NCBI GenBank assembly: GCA_964559535.1
Contig: CAZLIC010000010.1
Span: 1-64,000, forward strand
Length of the DNA: 64,000 bases
Direction: 5' to 3'
Source of the DNA: CAZLIC01 sp964559535
GTDB lineage: Bacteria; Pseudomonadota; Alphaproteobacteria; Rhodobacterales; Rhodobacteraceae
Numbering within the stretch: position 1 is the stretch's first letter; each line of letters starts with the position of its first letter. Below the pieces are notes generated by a model that did not search any database, was not told the origin of the DNA, and saw only the letters and a list, made by a program, of their open reading frames with translations. The position numbers and the translations under genes are program-made. Shown piece by piece: positions 52,529-60,387 of this stretch.

Positions 52529-53230
52529 CTAGCGGCGGAACAGGATTTCCTGCGCCTTGGCATCCTGCGTCAGGTCGCTGCGCTGCTCGGCCGCCAGCGC
52601 CTTGCCGCGCTGGAACGCGGGCCGTGCGCCCAGTTCTTCCAGCCAGCGCGCCATGGCGGGCTTGTCCGACAGCGTCTGCTCCTGCCCCTGCCACAGGATG
52701 GCCCAGGGCCACACCGCCATGTCGGCGATCGACAGGAAATCGCCCGCCACATAGGCGTGTTTCTGCAAACGCCGGTCCAGCACGCCATACAGCCGCTCCA
52801 CCTCTTTGCGGTAGCGGCCCTTGGCATAGGGCAGGTCGTTGGGCGGGTTCATTGCCGGGGCGTATTTCAGGAAGTGGTGCGCCTGACCGGCCATCGGCCC
52901 CACGCCGCCCACCTGCCAGAACAGCCATTCGTCCACCGCAATGCGGTCACGTTCGGTCTGGCCGTAGAACTGCCCCGTCTTGCGCGCCAGATACTGCAGG
53001 ATCGCACCCGACTCGAACACGCTCAGCGGCGCGCCGCCTGGCCCCTCGGGGTCGATGATGGCAGGCATCCGGTTGTTCGGGCTGATCACCAGGAATTCCG
53101 GCTTGAACTGGTCCCCCGCGCCAATGTTCACCGGATGCACCCGGTAGGGCAGGCCCGTTTCCTCCAGCGCGATGGAAATCTTCCAGCCGTTCGGCGTGGG
53201 CCAGTAGTACAGGTCAATCTCTTGCGGCAT
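52529..53230 (-). CDS. Glutathione S-transferase (YfcG/Nu-type)
   Basis: The 233-residue product has an N-terminal thioredoxin-like domain (LYYWPTPNGWKISIALEE, SPNNRMPAIID, VFESGAILQYLA) and a C-terminal helical domain with VGPMAGQAHHF, which fits YfcG/YghU-type disulfide-bond reductases. These use glutathione for thiol exchange or peroxides. Confidence 0.9.
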   Translation of the reverse strand: MPQEIDLYYWPTPNGWKISIALEETGLPYRVHPVNIGAGDQFKPEFLVISPNNRMPAIIDPEGPGGAPLSVFESGAILQYLARKTGQFYGQTERDRIAVDEWLFWQVGGVGPMAGQAHHFLKYAPAMNPPNDLPYAKGRYRKEVERLYGVLDRRLQKHAYVAGDFLSIADMAVWPWAILWQGQEQTLSDKPAMARWLEELGARPAFQRGKALAAEQRSDLTQDAKAQEILFRR

Positions 53231-53256
53231 CGCATTCCCCCGGGTTCAGGCCCCGA

Positions 53257-54117
53257 TCATTGCACGGGCACGGCGGGGAAAGGCAATGTGCGCAAACGCA
53301 GACGTGACCACCGCGGCGCCGCACGTGCCGCCAGGGCCGTGCGCAGGTCGTTCATGGGAAGTTCGGCCGGGCGGTGCAGGAAGGCGCGGTACATCGGAAA
53401 CAGGCCGGGCCGGGTATAGGCCGACCAGTGGCACACCAGCCGCTGCGGCGGTGCCACCGGAAACCCCAGCCGCCGCAGCCCTTCGCGGTGCAGGGGCTGG
53501 TCGATCTGCAGCGTCACCGCGTTCGGCGCCGACAGCCCCGCCCCCAGCGCCGCGCCGCAGCCGGGCACCATCAGCTCGAACGCCAGGTCGAACAGGTCGT
53601 TCTCGCGGCTGGTCACGTTCAGCACCTCGGCGGTGCGGCCCGCCGGGGTGGCCAGCGCCCGCTCGGCCCGCTCGGCAAACTCGGCCCCCGACAGCAGCGC
53701 AATCCGCCCCACATCGCCCGGCTCCAGCCGCCGCAGGCAACCCAGCGCCACCCGCGCGCCCAGCGAATGCCCGATCAGGTTCACCGCCGGTGCCCCGGCT
53801 GCCCGCAGGTCGGCCACCAGCCGCGCCAGCGCCACCGCCGCCAGCCCCGCCCGGTCGTGCACCGTGCGCAGCGGCCCCACGCCCTGCCAGCCCAGCCCGA
53901 TGGCCAGCCCGGGCCGCGCCGCCGTGAACCCCAGCCGCCGCGCCCAATTGGCGTAAAGTGACCGGTGCGGGTCTTCCGGCCGGTCGCCGGGCGTGTAGCG
54001 ATAGCCGTGCAGCATCACGGTGACCGGCGCGCCGGGGGGCAGGGCTTCCAGAATCGGGCCCAGCGGCTGCGTCGCAACCGCCCTGTCGGCAACCACATTG
54101 ATGGCAACAACCGGCAT
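53257..54117 (-). CDS. Alpha/beta hydrolase
   Basis: The 286-residue protein has the oxyanion segment MLHGYRYTPGD and the nucleophile elbow IGHSLGAR (Ser118), with a late His in VCHWSAY. An upstream in-frame TTG would add 31 residues with no clear support. It probably cleaves an ester, but the substrate is unknown. The metZ regulatory region lies upstream on the other strand. Confidence 0.85.
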   Translation of the reverse strand: MPVVAINVVADRAVATQPLGPILEALPPGAPVTVMLHGYRYTPGDRPEDPHRSLYANWARRLGFTAARPGLAIGLGWQGVGPLRTVHDRAGLAAVALARLVADLRAAGAPAVNLIGHSLGARVALGCLRRLEPGDVGRIALLSGAEFAERAERALATPAGRTAEVLNVTSRENDLFDLAFELMVPGCGAALGAGLSAPNAVTLQIDQPLHREGLRRLGFPVAPPQRLVCHWSAYTRPGLFPMYRAFLHRPAELPMNDLRTALAARAAPRWSRLRLRTLPFPAVPVQ

Positions 54118-54227
54118 GATGCGCCCCGGCTTTTTCTGTGCACAAGCCCTAGGGCCGTGCTGCAAAATCCGAATGACACGCAGGTAACGCCAAGATGACC
54201 GTTGCCGCATTGCAGCACGGCACAGGC

Positions 54228-54256
54228 TTGACCCTGCCGCAGCCGGGGCGTAATCG
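54228..54256 (+). promoter_or_regulatory. Predicted metZ promoter
   Basis: TTGACC (54228-54233), 17 bases, TAATCG (54251-54256) resembles a housekeeping promoter. Its predicted start near 54262 would fall at the 5' edge of the SAM-II aptamer, giving a transcript with almost no leader before the aptamer. Confidence 0.55.
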
Positions 54257-54315
54257 CTCCCTTGTGGCGCTTTGCGACCGGATTGCGGGCCACGTTAAAC
54301 AAACCGCTAAAAGGG
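54257..54315 (+). ncRNA. SAM-II (SAM_alpha) riboswitch
   Basis: The leader matches the SAM-II pattern. A GTGGC/GCCAC stem (54264-54268 with 54289-54293) encloses an ACCGG-TTGC loop region. The conserved GTTAAACAA and CGCTAAAAGGG follow. SAM binding stabilises a compact H-type pseudoknot. It precedes an intrinsic terminator and metZ, consistent with SAM-level control of methionine synthesis. Confidence 0.9.
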
Positions 54316-54328
54316 TACTGGGCCGCAG

Positions 54329-54360
54329 GCCCCGGAACCCCTTGGGTACCGGGGCTTTTT
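54329..54360 (+). terminator. Intrinsic terminator of the metZ leader
   Basis: GCCCCGG (54329-54335) pairs with CCGGGGC (54349-54355), with an inner ACCC/GGGT stem, and is followed by TTTTT (54356-54360). It comes after the SAM-II aptamer and before metZ, so it looks like the expression platform of an attenuator. Confidence 0.85.
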
Positions 54361-54376
54361 CTTGGCGGGGGCCACC

Positions 54377-55546
54377 ATGGGCAACTGGAAGACACGCACG
54401 AAACTGGTCCACCAGGGCAGCCGTCGCAGCCAGTACGGCGAAATGGCCGAGGCCATCTTCATGACCCAGGGCTTTGTCTACCCCGATGCCGAGTCCGCCG
54501 AGGCCCGGTTCCAGAAGGCCGGGGATGACGAGTTCATCTACGCCCGCTACGGCAACCCCACCGTCCGCATGTTCGAGGAACGCATCGCCGGGCTGGAAGG
54601 CACCGAGGACGCCTTCGCCACCGCCAGCGGCATGGCCGCTGTCAGTGGCGCGCTGATGGCGATGTGCCGCGCGGGCGACCGGGTGGTGGCGGCGCGGGCG
54701 CTGTTCGGGTCTTGCCTCTATGTGCTGGAAGAGGTGCTGCGGCGCTATGGCGTGGAGGTGGTGTTCGTCGATGGTGCCGACCTTGCGCAGTGGGAAAATG
54801 CCGTAACGCCAGGCACCAGGGCGGTGTTCTTCGAGTCGGTCGCGAACCCCACGCTGGAACTTGTTGATATTGCATCGGTATCGCGCATTGCCCATTCGAC
54901 GGGGGCGATTGTGTTGTGCGACAACGTGTTTTCCACGCCGGTGTTTTCGCGTGCCGTGGACCTGGGCGCCGATGTCATCATCTATTCGGCCACCAAGCAT
55001 ATCGACGGGCAGGGCCGGGCCCTGGGCGGCGTTGTCTGTGCCTCGCGCGATTGGGTGCGCAAGGTGTTCGAGCCCTACATGAAGCACACCGGCGCCGCGA
55101 TGTCGCCGTTCAACGCGTGGATCATGCTGAACGGCATGGCCACGCTGGACCTGCGCTGCCGCGCCATGGCCGATTCTGCCCTGGCGCTGGCCACGGCGTT
55201 GCAGGACCACCCCGCGATCACCCGGATGCTCTACCCGGGCCTGCCTTCGCACCCCCAACATGCGCTGGCGCTGGCGCAGATGGGCTGCGGCGGGACCGTG
55301 CTGTCGTTCGACACCGGCAGCAAGGACGCCGCGTTCCGGATGATGAACGCACTGGAGATCATCAAGATTTCCAATAACCTGGGCGATGCCAAGTCGATTG
55401 CCACCCACCCGGCCACCACCACCCACCAGCGCCTGCCGCAGGCGCAGAAGGACGCGCTGGGCATCACCCCCGGCCTGATCCGCCTGTCGGTCGGGCTGGA
55501 AGACCCCGACGACCTGCTGGCAGACCTTGCGGCGGCGCTGGGCTGA
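54377..55546 (+). CDS. metZ: O-succinylhomoserine sulfhydrylase
   Basis: MetZ makes homocysteine from O-succinylhomoserine and sulfide. The 389-residue PLP enzyme has the start NWKTRTKLVHQGS, FIYARYGNPTVRMFEERIAGLE and the PLP lysine Lys207 in SATKHIDGQGR. Its SAM-II leader with terminator supports a methionine role. An alternative TTG at 54362 would add five residues. Confidence 0.93.
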   Translation: MGNWKTRTKLVHQGSRRSQYGEMAEAIFMTQGFVYPDAESAEARFQKAGDDEFIYARYGNPTVRMFEERIAGLEGTEDAFATASGMAAVSGALMAMCRAGDRVVAARALFGSCLYVLEEVLRRYGVEVVFVDGADLAQWENAVTPGTRAVFFESVANPTLELVDIASVSRIAHSTGAIVLCDNVFSTPVFSRAVDLGADVIIYSATKHIDGQGRALGGVVCASRDWVRKVFEPYMKHTGAAMSPFNAWIMLNGMATLDLRCRAMADSALALATALQDHPAITRMLYPGLPSHPQHALALAQMGCGGTVLSFDTGSKDAAFRMMNALEIIKISNNLGDAKSIATHPATTTHQRLPQAQKDALGITPGLIRLSVGLEDPDDLLADLAAALG

Positions 55547-55558
55547 AACGGGCGAGTT

Positions 55559-55768
55559 TCAGGCCTTCTTCATCGGGCAGGTCGACAGGCCCAGAACCGA
55601 GTAGAGCGGGCAGGTGGACATCAGACCGGTGGCCAGCGGCACGATGCCGATCAGCTTGGCCCAGTGCCAGAAGCCGGTGCCCTGATCGAGGAAGAACCAC
55701 AGGATCAGGGCCGCGCCCACGACGATGCGCAGGATGCGGTCTGTGCTGCCGACGTTGGTGGTAAACAT
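55559..55768 (-). CDS. DUF2892 (YgaP-type) membrane protein
   Basis: The 69-residue protein matches DUF2892: TNVGSTDRILRIVVGAALIL, a second hydrophobic segment with LIGIVPLATGL and the Cys motif STCPLYSVLGLSTCP. Such domains form the membrane part of YgaP sulfurtransferases. A Crp/Fnr gene lies just upstream, in the same direction, suggesting a regulon for sulfur or redox stress. Confidence 0.88.
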   Translation of the reverse strand: MFTTNVGSTDRILRIVVGAALILWFFLDQGTGFWHWAKLIGIVPLATGLMSTCPLYSVLGLSTCPMKKA

Positions 55769-55851
55769 GGTGCGTCCCCTTGTGATGGCGCCGGACGGCC
55801 CGGCGAATGCAGCCACCCTGACGGGAACGCCCGAGTCGGTCGGTGATCTGG

Positions 55852-56490
55852 TCACACATCTCCCGCGGCAAGCTGCCGCAGCGCCGACAGGTCGGCCAGC
55901 CGCACATGCCCGCGGTCGGTCGTCACGATGCCCGACCGCGCCCAGGCTTCCAGCCGCCGCGACACCACCTCGCGCGCCGAGCCGATGCGCGCCGCCAGTT
56001 CCGCCTGTGTCGCCTCGACCAGGTCGCCCTTGGCAAGATCCAGCAGCGCCTGTGCCAGCCGCGTTTCCACCCGGCCGAAGGCGACACGTTCCAGCAGGCG
56101 TGTCACTTCGGCCATGCGCTGGCCGAAGGACCGCAGGACGAACAGGCGGAACGCCGCGTCGCTGTCCATCAGTCGCAGGAAGTGGGGCCGGGGCACCAGA
56201 ACCAGCCGGGCGTCTGCGGCCACCACCGCCTCGCCCCCGTAGGGCCCGTCGCCCAGAAGACCCAACGTCGTCTGCACGCAGCTTTCGCCCGGTTCCACCG
56301 CATAAAGCAGGATCTCGCGCCCCGACGGCCCGGTCAGGTGGACCTCGACGCGGCCCGACAGAACCACCGGAAAGGCCTGTGCGGGCTCGCCGGGGCGAAA
56401 GAGGATGGCCCCCCGCGGCAGGGCATGTTCGGGCAGGCGCGCCAGTTCGGCGCGCGTGGCGGCGTCACCCGGCGGATCGGTCCAGCCCAA
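55852..56490 (-). CDS. Crp/Fnr-family transcriptional regulator
   Basis: The 212-residue protein has a cyclic-nucleotide-like effector domain (about residues 20-120) and a C-terminal winged helix (ELAARIGSAREVVSRRLEAW). It has one cysteine, in GESCVQTTLGLLG, and lacks the FNR cluster cysteines, so it may sense thiols or another signal. The start is TTG with GGGGA seven bases upstream. The DUF2892 gene follows it. Confidence 0.87.
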   Translation of the reverse strand: MGWTDPPGDAATRAELARLPEHALPRGAILFRPGEPAQAFPVVLSGRVEVHLTGPSGREILLYAVEPGESCVQTTLGLLGDGPYGGEAVVAADARLVLVPRPHFLRLMDSDAAFRLFVLRSFGQRMAEVTRLLERVAFGRVETRLAQALLDLAKGDLVEATQAELAARIGSAREVVSRRLEAWARSGIVTTDRGHVRLADLSALRQLAAGDV

Positions 56491-56519
56491 TTGTCATCCC
56501 CATGAGCCCGGTGCGCCCC

Positions 56520-56628
56520 GGCCTGAAATCCTTCTGCGAAGGATTTCAGGCCGCAACGCCGAAAAGTCTTCGTACGAAGACTTTTCGGCCGGGCGCACCA
56601 ATATCCTTCGTACGAAGGATATTGGTGC
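56520..56628. repeat. Three tandem palindromes
   Basis: Three separate hairpins lie in 109 bases. One at 56520-56552 has 15-base arms and a 3-base loop. A perfect 32-base palindrome lies at 56558-56589, and a perfect 34-base palindrome at 56595-56628. The last two share the core TTCGTACGAA. All differ from each other outside the core. They lie between mmsA's 3' end and the Crp/Fnr gene's start, in AT-richer DNA. The nearest relative in the window is the element at 24059-24112. Confidence 0.85.
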
Positions 56629-56639
56629 TTGGCTGCCGG

Positions 56640-58139
56640 TCAGTCCATCGCCTTGAAGTTCAGCGCGGCCCCTTCCTTGATGCCGCTGAACCAGCGCGCG
56701 GTCACCGTCTTGGTGCGGGTGTAGAAGCGGAAGGCATCGGGGCCGTACTGGTTGAGGTCGCCGAAGGCCGACTTCTTCCAGCCGCCGAAGGTGAAGTACG
56801 ACAGCGGCACGGGGATCGGGAAGTTGATGCCCACCATCCCCACGTTGACGCGCGACGCGAAATCGCGCGCCGTGTCGCCGTCGGCCGTGAAGATCGAGGT
56901 GCCGTTGCCGTATTCGTTGTCCATCGTCAGTTTCAGCGCCTCGTCATAGGTCTTGGCGCGCACCTGGGAAAGGACCGGCCCGAAGATTTCCTGCTTGTAG
57001 ATGTCCATGTCCCTGGTGACGTGGTCAAACAGCGTCGGCCCCACGAAAAATCCGTTCTCGTAGCCCTGGATCTTCAGGTCGCGCCCGTCGATCAGAAGTT
57101 TCGCGCCCTGTTCCACACCCGAGCCGATCAGGCCCTTGACCCTCTCCTGCGCGGCCTTGGTCACCAGCGGGCCGAAGTCCACGTCGTTGCCCGCGGTATA
57201 GGGGCCGACCTTCAGCTTCTCGATGCGCGGCACCAGCCGGTCGATCAGTGCGTCGGCGGTGCGGTCGCCCACCGGCACGGCAACCGAAATGGCCATGCAG
57301 CGTTCGCCCGCGGCACCGTAGCCTGCGCCCACCAGCGCGTCCGCCGCCTTGTCGAGGTCGGCATCGGGCATGATGATCAGGTGGTTCTTGGCCCCGCCGA
57401 AGCACTGCGCGCGCTTGCCGTTGGTCGCGGCGCGGCCGTAGATGTACTGTGCGATCGGGGTCGAGCCGACAAAGCCCACGGCCTGCACCGTGTCGTTGTC
57501 GAGGATCGCGTCGACCACTTCCTTGTCGCCGTTCACCACCTGAAGCACGCCGTCGGGCAAACCGGCCTCTTGCAGCAGCTGCGCCAGCAGCAGGCTGGTC
57601 GAGGGGCAGCGTTCGCTGGGCTTCAGGATCATCGCGTTGCCGCAGGACAGGGCGGGGGCCATCTTCCACAGCGGGATCATCGCCGGAAAGTTGAACGGCG
57701 TGATCGCGGCGACCACGCCCAGTGCCTGCCGCATGGCGTAGAGGTCGATGCCCGGGCCGGCGCTGTCCATGTACTCGCCCTTCAACAGCGCGGGAGCGCC
57801 CATGCAGACCTCGACCACCTCAAGACCCCGCTGCACGTCGCCTTTTGCGTCGGGAATGGTCTTGCCATGTTCGCGGCTGACGAGTTCGGCCAGACGGTCC
57901 ATGTTCTGGTTGATGAGGTCGCCGAACTTCATCATCACGCGGGCGCGGCGCTGCGGGTTGGTGGCGGCCCAGGCGGGCTGGGCGGCAGCGGCGGCAGCCA
58001 CGGCGGCGTCCAGCTCGGCCGTGGTGGCCAGGGCCACGCGCGCCTGAACCTCGCCCGTCGCCGGGTTGTAGACATCGGCATGGCGGCCCGACCCGCCTGC
58101 CACCATCTTGCCGCCGATCCAGTGCCCGATCTGTTGCAT
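56640..58139 (-). CDS. mmsA: CoA-acylating methylmalonate-semialdehyde dehydrogenase
   Basis: MmsA oxidises methylmalonate semialdehyde or malonate semialdehyde to propionyl- or acetyl-CoA in valine and inositol catabolism. The 499-residue aldehyde dehydrogenase has the NAD-site PFNFPAMIPLW, the conserved KPSERCPST, and the catalytic Cys281 in GAAGERCMAIS. The ATG follows GGAGG. It is divergent from a LysR gene. Confidence 0.95.
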   Translation of the reverse strand: MQQIGHWIGGKMVAGGSGRHADVYNPATGEVQARVALATTAELDAAVAAAAAAQPAWAATNPQRRARVMMKFGDLINQNMDRLAELVSREHGKTIPDAKGDVQRGLEVVEVCMGAPALLKGEYMDSAGPGIDLYAMRQALGVVAAITPFNFPAMIPLWKMAPALSCGNAMILKPSERCPSTSLLLAQLLQEAGLPDGVLQVVNGDKEVVDAILDNDTVQAVGFVGSTPIAQYIYGRAATNGKRAQCFGGAKNHLIIMPDADLDKAADALVGAGYGAAGERCMAISVAVPVGDRTADALIDRLVPRIEKLKVGPYTAGNDVDFGPLVTKAAQERVKGLIGSGVEQGAKLLIDGRDLKIQGYENGFFVGPTLFDHVTRDMDIYKQEIFGPVLSQVRAKTYDEALKLTMDNEYGNGTSIFTADGDTARDFASRVNVGMVGINFPIPVPLSYFTFGGWKKSAFGDLNQYGPDAFRFYTRTKTVTARWFSGIKEGAALNFKAMD

Positions 58140-58214
58140 CGCATCCTCCCTTGGGTTGTTGGCACAATACCCTTGCACAAACGCGGCGCATAGCGCGATG
58201 ATGGCAAAGTCATC

Positions 58215-58228
58215 TTGCAGGATTGCAA
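58215..58228. promoter_or_regulatory. Possible LysR operator
   Basis: TTGC, six bases, GCAA is an inverted repeat just before the LysR start, between divergent mmsA and LysR genes, and fits the LysR T-N11-A style box loosely. The AT-richer stretch may also hold the LysR promoter. Confidence 0.45.
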
Positions 58229-58233
58229 AACCA

Positions 58234-59127
58234 ATGGATTGGGACGACCTGCGCCTGTTCCTGGCCGTGGCGCGCGGCGAAACGCTGTCGGCGGCGGGGC
58301 GCGCGCTGCGGCTGGACCCGGCCACGGTGGGCCGCCGGATTGCGCGGCTGGAGGAGACCACGGGGCAGCGGCTGTTCGTGAAGGGGCCGCAGGGCTATGC
58401 CCTGACCGACGAGGGCGCCAGCCTGATGCCGCATGCAGAGCGCGCCGAGGCCGCGGTGACGGGGGCCGAGGAGGTGCTGCGCGGGCAGGCGGCAGGGTTG
58501 ACCGGTGCCATCCGGCTGGGTGCGCCCGACGGCTGCGCCACCTACCTGCTGCCGCAGGTTCTGGCGCGCATTGCCGATGCGAACCCCGGGCTTGACGTGC
58601 AGGTGGTGGCCCTGCCGCGCGTGTTCAACCTGTCGCGGCGCGAGGCCGACCTTGCCATCGGCGTGTCGCGGCCCGAGGCAGGGCGGCTGACCGTGCAGAA
58701 GATCGCCGATTACCGCCTGCATCTGGCGGCCACACGCGGCTATCTGGACCGTTTCGGCACGCCGGCGGAAAAGGCCGACCTGCAGGGGCACCGGATGGTC
58801 GGCTATATTCCCGACATGATCTTCGACCGCGAGCTTGACTATCTTGCGCAGGTGGGGGTCGAACGTGTGGCGCTGGCGTCAAACGCCATTCCGGTGCAGC
58901 TGCAATGGCTGCGCGCGGGGGCGGGGCTGGGCATGGTGCACGCCTTCGTCCTGCCGTTTGCGCCGGAACTGGTGCCCGTGCTGCCGGACGTCAGCCTGAC
59001 CCGCGCCTTCTGGCTGATCCGCCACGCCGACGACACCCGGTCCAATCGGCTTGACCGTTTTGCCGAGGCGCTGATCGCGGGGCTTAGGGCTGAGGTGGCG
59101 CGGCTGGAAGCGCCGCAGTCAGGCTAG
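58234..59127 (+). CDS. LysR-family transcriptional regulator
   Basis: The 297-residue protein has an N-terminal winged helix (MDWDDLRLFLAVARGETLSAAGRALRLDPATVGRRIARLE-type pattern, read at residues 1-60) and a periplasmic-binding-like effector domain. It likely controls the divergent mmsA gene. It ends 4 bases into a convergent gene. Confidence 0.9.
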   Translation: MDWDDLRLFLAVARGETLSAAGRALRLDPATVGRRIARLEETTGQRLFVKGPQGYALTDEGASLMPHAERAEAAVTGAEEVLRGQAAGLTGAIRLGAPDGCATYLLPQVLARIADANPGLDVQVVALPRVFNLSRREADLAIGVSRPEAGRLTVQKIADYRLHLAATRGYLDRFGTPAEKADLQGHRMVGYIPDMIFDRELDYLAQVGVERVALASNAIPVQLQWLRAGAGLGMVHAFVLPFAPELVPVLPDVSLTRAFWLIRHADDTRSNRLDRFAEALIAGLRAEVARLEAPQSG

Positions 59128-59423
59128 AGGTTGAACCGGGCCAAGTGCGCGTCCATCTGCGAGACGGCATTGGTCAACTCTTCCCGCTCGGCCGCCTCTT
59201 CGCGGGGAACCGTCCGGGCATAGTTCTGCGTCAGGTTGGCCACCCGGTAAAGTTCATCCGATACGGCCTGCAGCGCCGTCGTGGTGCGGGCAAAGCCGCG
59301 GGCCTCGGATTGCCATTGGGCCAGCGCCCGCTCGTAGCGGCGGACCTTGTCCAGGATCTCGCGGTCGGTCACGGCGCGCAACCGCGGCAGGGCGGCATCG
59401 CGGGGAATGTCGAACAGGCTCAT
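59124..59423 (-). CDS. Small coiled-coil hypothetical protein
   Basis: The 99-residue protein is predicted to be helical: charged segments such as DKVRRYERALAQWQSEARGF and QAVSDELYRVANLTQ give a heptad-like pattern. It has no signal or membrane segment. I recognise no family. It is the second gene of a two-gene operon with the similarly helical protein 10 bases upstream. Confidence 0.6.
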   Translation of the reverse strand: MSLFDIPRDAALPRLRAVTDREILDKVRRYERALAQWQSEARGFARTTTALQAVSDELYRVANLTQNYARTVPREEAAEREELTNAVSQMDAHLARFNL

Positions 59424-59433
59424 GCCTTGGCTC

Positions 59434-59724
59434 CTAGATCAGACGGGCCAGCGCATCATGCGTCGCTGCGCTGCGCGCCAGCGCTTCTTCCAGCGCCTTC
59501 TTCTGGTCGCGGTCGAGGTTCTTGTCGCGCAGCTTCTGTCCGACGGCATTGTTGAACTCGCGGTTCGCCGCGATGTAATCCTGCACCTTCTTCTTGAAGT
59601 CGGCATAGGCGGTCTCGACGGTGGGCCAGTCTTTGGCCCAGGCCTTCATCTTGCGGTCAAGATCATCGGGAAGCCCGTCCACCTCGGCCGGGGCCTGGCT
59701 GCGGGAAAGCGTCAATCCGGCCAT
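59434..59724 (-). CDS. Small lysine-rich helical hypothetical protein
   Basis: The 96-residue protein is helical and highly charged (DDLDRKMKAWAKDWPTVETAY, KKKVQDYIAANREFNNAVGQKL). It has no membrane segment and no known family. It lies first in an operon with another coiled-coil protein and opposite a CBS-domain gene, across an inverted repeat. The two may form a complex. Confidence 0.6.
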   Translation of the reverse strand: MAGLTLSRSQAPAEVDGLPDDLDRKMKAWAKDWPTVETAYADFKKKVQDYIAANREFNNAVGQKLRDKNLDRDQKKALEEALARSAATHDALARLI

Positions 59725-59778
59725 GTCTGTCTCACTCCAACACGCGTCCAATACCCAAGTCCTAGGGGGCAGATCATT

Positions 59779-59811
59779 TCTGTTCAAGATGTCTCGCAGG
59801 CTTGACAGAAG
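59779..59811. promoter_or_regulatory. Imperfect inverted repeat with -35-like TTGACA
   Basis: TTCTGT-T-CAAG at 59779-59789 and CTTGACAGAA at 59802-59811 are complementary except for one extra base. The right arm includes TTGACA (59803-59808), a plausible -35 for the CBS gene, though no clear -10 follows. It lies between the divergent coiled-coil operon and the CBS gene, so it may be an operator for both. Confidence 0.4.
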
Positions 59812-59865
59812 GTTGCGCAGGGACGACCCTTTGGCGCAACGAATGCAAAAGGTTGGGAGGTCCGG

Positions 59866-60300
59866 ATGCTCGTCCAGCAGATCCTGAAGTCGAAATCGGA
59901 TGATGGGGTTGTCACGGTTCCGCCGGGAACCCTGCTGGCAAAGGCGGCGGAACTTCTGTCGTCCCGCCGTATTGGAGCGGTCATCGTGTCGCCCGACGGC
60001 AAGCGTGTCGCAGGCATCCTGTCGGAACGCGACATCGTGCGCGAACTGGGCCGCCGCGGGGCGCACTGCCTGTCCGACACGGTGGACAACGTGATGACCT
60101 CGCGTGTCACCGGGTGCCGCATCACCGACACCGCCGACATGGTGATGCAGATGATGACCGACGGCCGCTTCCGTCACATGCCGGTCATGCAGGGCGACCA
60201 GATGGTGGGGCTGATTTCCATCGGCGACGTGGTGAAGGCGCGGCTGTCGGAACTGGAACACGAAAAGGACGCGCTGGAGGGCATGATCAAGGGGTTCTGA
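59866..60300 (+). CDS. CBS-domain protein
   Basis: The 144-residue protein consists of a pair of CBS domains (about residues 1-70 and 75-140) with LLAKAAELLSSRRIGAVIVSPDGKRVAGILSERDIVREL and MTDGRFRHMPVMQGDQMVGLISIGDVVKARL-type patterns. It ends in an acidic helix. CBS pairs bind adenine nucleotides and act as sensors. There is no catalytic domain. It sits between the coiled-coil operon and the RTX pair. Confidence 0.9.
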   Translation: MLVQQILKSKSDDGVVTVPPGTLLAKAAELLSSRRIGAVIVSPDGKRVAGILSERDIVRELGRRGAHCLSDTVDNVMTSRVTGCRITDTADMVMQMMTDGRFRHMPVMQGDQMVGLISIGDVVKARLSELEHEKDALEGMIKGF

Positions 60301-60387
60301 CAGCCCTGCAAGAACGGTGGGCCGGGCGGCTCAGGGCTTCGCCCGGTCGGATTGATAGATGATTTTTAATCTTGAAAGGACTTGGCC

